A stretch of DNA of 64,000 bases, from assembly GCA_034509925.1 (NCBI GenBank), contig CM067536.1, positions 1,755,001 through 1,819,000 of the forward strand, in the 5' to 3' direction. The position numbers and the translations under genes are program-made. This DNA is from Hirudinaria manillensis. Taxonomy: Eukaryota > Annelida > Clitellata > Hirudinida > Hirudinidae. Positions 59,713 to 64,000 of the stretch are shown in pieces. The notes beneath the pieces are model-generated. The model was not told where the DNA came from. It searched no databases and worked only from the letters and a program-made list of their open reading frames with translations. Position 1 is the first letter of the stretch, and each line of letters begins with the position of its first letter.

Positions 59713-60068
59713 CTAAACTAACTCTATACTTTCAGTGTCAGAAGTTTTTTTTTATTTACTCAGGTAATCTAGTTTTACAGTTTAATTATGCTAAATTGTA
59801 CTTAATTCATTATACGAAAAGAAAAAATCAAGAAAAATCTAGAAATAAGAAAGTATGTTGGAGAATTATATACCTTTGTGTTGTTAATGAGAATAAAAAG
59901 ATTCGAAGTGCATGCATGACTTAATATACTTTGTATGACTTATTTCTTGTCTCTTTAATTACTCAGGTTTTGAATTATTCTGATTTTGAAGATTAATTAT
60001 ACTATAAATAAATAAATAAATATTTATTTATTTATTTAAATTGTACTTAATTCTTATTACTTGAAAAG

Positions 60069-60216
60069 GTCTCTCAACCTGAGAATATCAGGGGCCGATG
60101 TGGAAAAAGTCAAGAAAATTGGTTCAAAAATTTTGAATTTTGAATCCGCCTTCAGGGATGTTCACGATTTGAAAAAGAAATTCGGGGAAGATGATAATAA
60201 AAAAATAGATATTTGA
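60069..60216 (+). CDS. Possible terminal exon, unrecognised plus-strand gene
   Basis: Begins after TTGAAAAG and stays open for 48 codons to TGA at 60214-60216. The peptide starts SLNLRISGADVEKVKKIGSK and continues with FESAFRDVHDLKKKFGEDD, a charged, probably helical composition unlike random translation of this AT-rich DNA. There is no recognisable family and no upstream exon that I can join. The acceptor lacks a pyrimidine tract, so it could also be a retro-fragment or chance. Confidence 0.28.
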
Positions 60217-62504
60217 AATTAAATCAAATTCAATACTTAATTTAAATTAAAGTAAGAAATTAATTACATTTTTACAGATTTGACACTAGGATTTATGCAA
60301 TTTTACTGACAAATTACAAGTTTTTGCAACGCGTCTGAAACAAAATGTTGAATTTTTTTGGGGTCAAATGGGTTCGACTCAGTCGCAGATCATACTACTT
60401 CATCATTCTAAAATATTTAGAATTGTTATAATATATATTTTTTACGTATACGTTAATATATAATATTTACGTTTAATATTTATTTATATTTAATATTCAT
60501 ATTTATTTAATTAATGTAAAAACCTGAATTATTCAATAATTATAAATGTTTTGCCATTATTATAAATAATTTCCGTGCAAATGACAATAATGTTTAAAAA
60601 AGGTTTAAAAAACAACTGAGACACCAGGATTAGGACGTTGGGCTCCTTACATCCAGCGCTTTCCAATACTTGATTCCCCGTCTGGATCCATCCGCTTGTT
60701 TTTTCGGGAATTTAAAAATTAATTTTAAAAGATTTTATTTTTAAAAAAATAAATTTTTAAATATTATCGGGGCGGTCTGGTGGTCCTTGCCCATCCTGAC
60801 TTTTGGTGTGGATGTTAAAATGCTGTGCGTATTTCCTTGAAAACGGAAATAATTTCGGGAGAACTTGGAATTTTTTCGGATGGCTGGACGAAATGATAGG
60901 ATAACAAATTAATCATTATATATTTATTATTGATAACAAATTATTCCTTGTATATTATCGATTAACCTCAAATGTTCTAAGATTTACAAGCCATCATCAG
61001 CTTCATCAACTTCAAATTTAACTTCTTAGTAATTAGAATTATTATAATTGCAATTATTAAATAAAATCAATGCAAAGTTTCAAAATTTTTTAAAATATTT
61101 TACATTGTAAAATTCCCAAGCTTGGGAAGATTAACTTCAAAATGCTTCGAGAAGGGCACTGTCTGTCCATGCCGGTTTTTATTGACAAATAATATTTCAT
61201 AAATAAATTTATTTATTTATTTCGATAATAATTCAATTGAAGAGGAGCTCTTGAATCTCTCAAAATTGTTTCAGAAACAGAAATTAAAGGACTGAGCAAA
61301 TCTAGGATTACAAAAGCAATTCACAGAAAGTCAAAGAAACGATAACATAATTTCTGGACTATTCACAGAGAAGTTCAATGTAAAGCAAAAAGATATTTAC
61401 AGATGATGACGATGATGATGATGATAATAATGATAACAACAGCAACAATAATAATAATACTTATAATAAAACCTATAACAATAAGAACGATTGTTATTAT
61501 GGCGAAGTTACAATTATTTATTATTATTATTATTAATGATGGCAAATAATTTAACATAGAAGAACTTGTGAAACCTTCATTAAACATAAATTAATGAATT
61601 AATTAACAAAATCATTAAAATAAAACAGTGTCATAATTAGCATAACTAGCAAAAATAATAATGTCATAAATTTGTAAGCCATTGAATAAATTATTATTAT
61701 TATTATTTATTAAATTATTTCAAAATAATTAATATGAATATTATTTCAAAAGCGAATCATATTATTGCTTAAACCGTTCTTTTAAATTCAAGGCTTGCGA
61801 TAATGTTGTGCATCACGAATGAAAATTTAAAAAAAAATTAAAGAACAAAATAAAAACAAATTCTGGAACAAATAATGATAAATATATTCCATTATAAATT
61901 CAATTAAGTTTAGCACAGACGGTCAGAGTTTGTGATAAAAATATTTGCAATGACATGGCAGTACTATATTCATATCCATGTCCATAATAGCACAACATTG
62001 CACTGTGAGAGTCATAAATTAATGATATTAATATTACTAATTATTTAAAACAAAGATTAATATTATTGTGAACTCTAAATACACCAAATTGTAGTATGTA
62101 AAAGTTACAGCAATCACGATAATAACCACTAAGGATATTTGGTAATAATAACAATAATAATAATAACAATAACTATAATAATGCTATTCAATTATGTAGC
62201 ACAACACCACAAATCACAATGAAACTCTAAAAAAAAATAAACAATGCTGGAAAATATCCGCCATCTAAACTACTCAGTGAAAGTAGTATAAAAATAGTAA
62301 TTTAAATATAGTTTTCAGTACCAAAACCTTTGGAAGCACGTCCGACCGAATTCCGCAGATTAAAGTTCGAAATAAATTCAATTTAAATTTAACTTTTAAA
62401 ACTTTAAAGTTTAAAAATATTTTTTTATAAAATAAAAAGCAACGAAAAAAGTCTCCCTTTATTCAAAAATAACAAAGCGGTGCTAAGCAAAACGGATTCA
62501 AAAC
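60217..62504. other. Intergenic, AT-rich
   Basis: Mostly AT-rich with AAT/TTA tracts near 61430-61530, 61690 and 62142-62182. The segment 60620-60870 is somewhat richer in GC. On the minus strand it holds a short open stretch ending in a GTAAGG donor (GSRRGIKYWKALD, about 60700-60642) and an ATG reading MGKDHQTAP near 60798, but I could not join them into a gene. Confidence 0.4.
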
Positions 62505-62805
62505 ATAGCGCCGCCATTCCTGAAGTTTCATTGGCTGAAAATCAGGTCATAATTTGAACCTGGTGACCTGATTTCGTAATAGTCGACCAATGATGGATGA
62601 TGACGTCGACGACCTTAAAGCCATAATTTTCCCCCACCCGCCATGATTAAAATGCGAATTTAAAATCATTTAAAATTTAATTTGGTCTTTAAATTGAAAA
62701 AATTAATTAATTCATAACTGCTAAAACATTAAATTTCCAGCGTTAATAAATATTTATTACACAAATGACGTCATCTATATCCTTTGAGGTCGCCATGGAA
62801 ACGGA
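62505..62805. promoter_or_regulatory. Candidate promoter region with CRE and X-box-like motifs
   Basis: Within 300 bp: CGCCGCCATT (YY1-like) at about 62509, the AGGTCA inverted repeat at 62539-62574, TGACGTCG at 62601-62608, a full consensus CRE TGACGTCA at 62766-62773 and an RFX X-box-like GTCGCCATGGAAAC at 62789-62802. The density is higher than elsewhere in the window. The target gene is not visible and may lie past the right edge. Confidence 0.35.
62539..62574. repeat. Perfect 11-bp inverted repeat with AGGTCA half-sites
   Basis: AAATCAGGTCA, a 14-base loop, TGACCTGATTT. The arms contain AGGTCA and TGACCT, the nuclear receptor half-site, but a 14-base spacing is not a standard response element. 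A hairpin function is equally possible. Confidence 0.75.
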
Positions 62806-63407
62806 TAACCAAACCACAACCGCTCAACGTGACAATGGGCAGCATAATTGAAGATACAAGTAACCCTCAACTCTGTTCAGGGTCAAAGAATATTTTATAA
62901 TAATAATAATATTACTGGCATAGAAATTCAGTACCCTAAGGAAGTTTGACAAAGGTACATTGAAGTCGCAATAATGTTTATTATTCGCAATAATAATAAT
63001 AATAATAATTATATTATAATTACAATAATCATAATAGCCATTTATTATTCTCGATAATAATATTTAAAAGTCGAATCCACACGAGCGTACAACACAATGG
63101 AAATGGACAAATCAAGAACAAGCGCTCGCTTAGCACAACAAAAAAGAAAATTTTTTTTGTGCCTGCAATTCGACTTTTTGAGTCCTCCCCTCAATTCGAT
63201 TTAGAAAATCAGAAAATCAAATTAAATCGAATTTTAAAAAAAATAGTAATAATAATTGATGTCTAAAATAAAGTCACTACTCTCTCCAGTCAAAAGGACA
63301 GAAAAAAAAATATATATAATATAATATATATATGTAATATATAATCATGATCGTTATCATAATCGAGAAGTAATATTAAAGTTAATGTCGTCATTAATCA
63401 ATCGCCT

Positions 63408-63421
63408 GTTACCATGGTTAC
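63408..63421. promoter_or_regulatory. X-box-like site
   Basis: GTTACCATGGTTAC, one mismatch from the GTNRCCNNRGYAAC consensus bound by RFX factors. It is about 620 bp from the similar site at 62789. Motif match only. Confidence 0.3.
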
Positions 63422-63747
63422 GGTGATGATGGTGATGATGATAATGATGATGAGTCATCATGGTCGCTGAACGATCAAATTGCGCAAGATGAGGAGAAAG
63501 TTTATAGACATGTAAAGATTTTGCAATATTGGCGTAATTTTAAATTAAATCTTGCAAAATGAAATAATTATTGTTATTATTATTATTAGTATTATTATTA
63601 GTATTGTCATTGTTATTGCGAAATTGTAACAAACACAGGCGTTATTATTTCAACAGAGAGGCTTAAATTAAAATAAATCAACTGAGATTTCTCTTTGAAA
63701 TTAAAGTAAAACGTGGAAAAAGAGAGAGTGCCACAAAAATAATAATT

Positions 63748-63789
63748 ATGAAGATGACGACAATAATAATAATATTAATAATAATAATG

Positions 63790-63842
<53 letters not shown>

Positions 63843-63860
63843 GCATTAATAATAAATAAC
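63748..63860. repeat. (AAT)n tract at the right edge
   Basis: Interrupted AAT array (with ATG and GCA interruptions). Nothing else is visible in the last few hundred bases. Confidence 0.9.
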
Positions 63861-64000
63861 AACACAAAAAATAAGCCAACAAAAAAGTAAGCGTATTCGA
63901 TCATAATTTAATGAGGAGAGGAAAAAGAAAAAAATAATATATATATTAAAACTTCAAAAATCGTCATGCGATCATCAACACAAAATAATTCTCCACTGGG

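Overview
This window is animal nuclear DNA. Every recognisable gene is split into short exons (31 to about 480 bp) by AT-rich introns with GT-AG (sometimes GC-AG) borders. The domain content is metazoan: Ly6/three-finger proteins, receptor tyrosine phosphatases with EGF repeats, an alpha-arrestin and a lysosomal GH27 glycosidase. Base composition is strongly AT-biased, with many (AAT)n arrays. A lophotrochozoan such as an annelid or leech fits, but that placement is an inference; nothing in the sequence names the species. I rebuilt exons by hand from splice sites, reading phase and protein similarity, so boundaries are predictions.

Layout. (1) 1-5.7 kb, plus strand: a small five-exon secreted precursor (1274-3152) with a cationic C-terminus, then a four-exon Ly6 membrane protein (about 3411-5681). 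(2) 6.1-9.8 kb, minus strand: a ten-exon Ly6 protein with a long Ser/Thr-rich stalk and a membrane anchor, convergent with the first Ly6 gene. (3) 12.4-23.8 kb, minus strand: a 29-exon receptor-type tyrosine phosphatase (RPTP-A: WSC, EGF, F5/8-type lectin-like, EGF array, TM, PTP D1, pseudo-PTP D2). (4) 26.0-29.3 kb, plus strand: a complete seven-exon ethanolamine kinase. (5) 30.6-44.3 kb, plus strand: a 30-exon paralogue of the phosphatase (RPTP-B), so the two receptors lie head to head around the kinase gene. (6) 46.2-51.8 kb, plus strand: an arrestin-domain protein ending in two membrane helices that resemble a CD225/dispanin module. (7) 52.6-55.8 kb, minus strand: a complete seven-exon alpha-galactosidase/alpha-N-acetylgalactosaminidase. 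(8) 55.9-64 kb: mostly non-coding, with two possible terminal exons near 59-60 kb, an (AAT)n array next to a dispersed TATAGCGCC-type element, and a cluster of CRE-like and X-box-like sites near 62.5-63.4 kb.

The genes do not form an operon or a pathway. The relationships are evolutionary: a local Ly6 pair and an inverted phosphatase pair, both cell-surface receptor families. The most unusual observations are a run of GC-AG introns after the EGF exons of RPTP-A, the arrestin plus two-helix fusion, the ectodomain architecture of the phosphatase pair, and the small secreted precursor with a dibasic site before a cationic tail.
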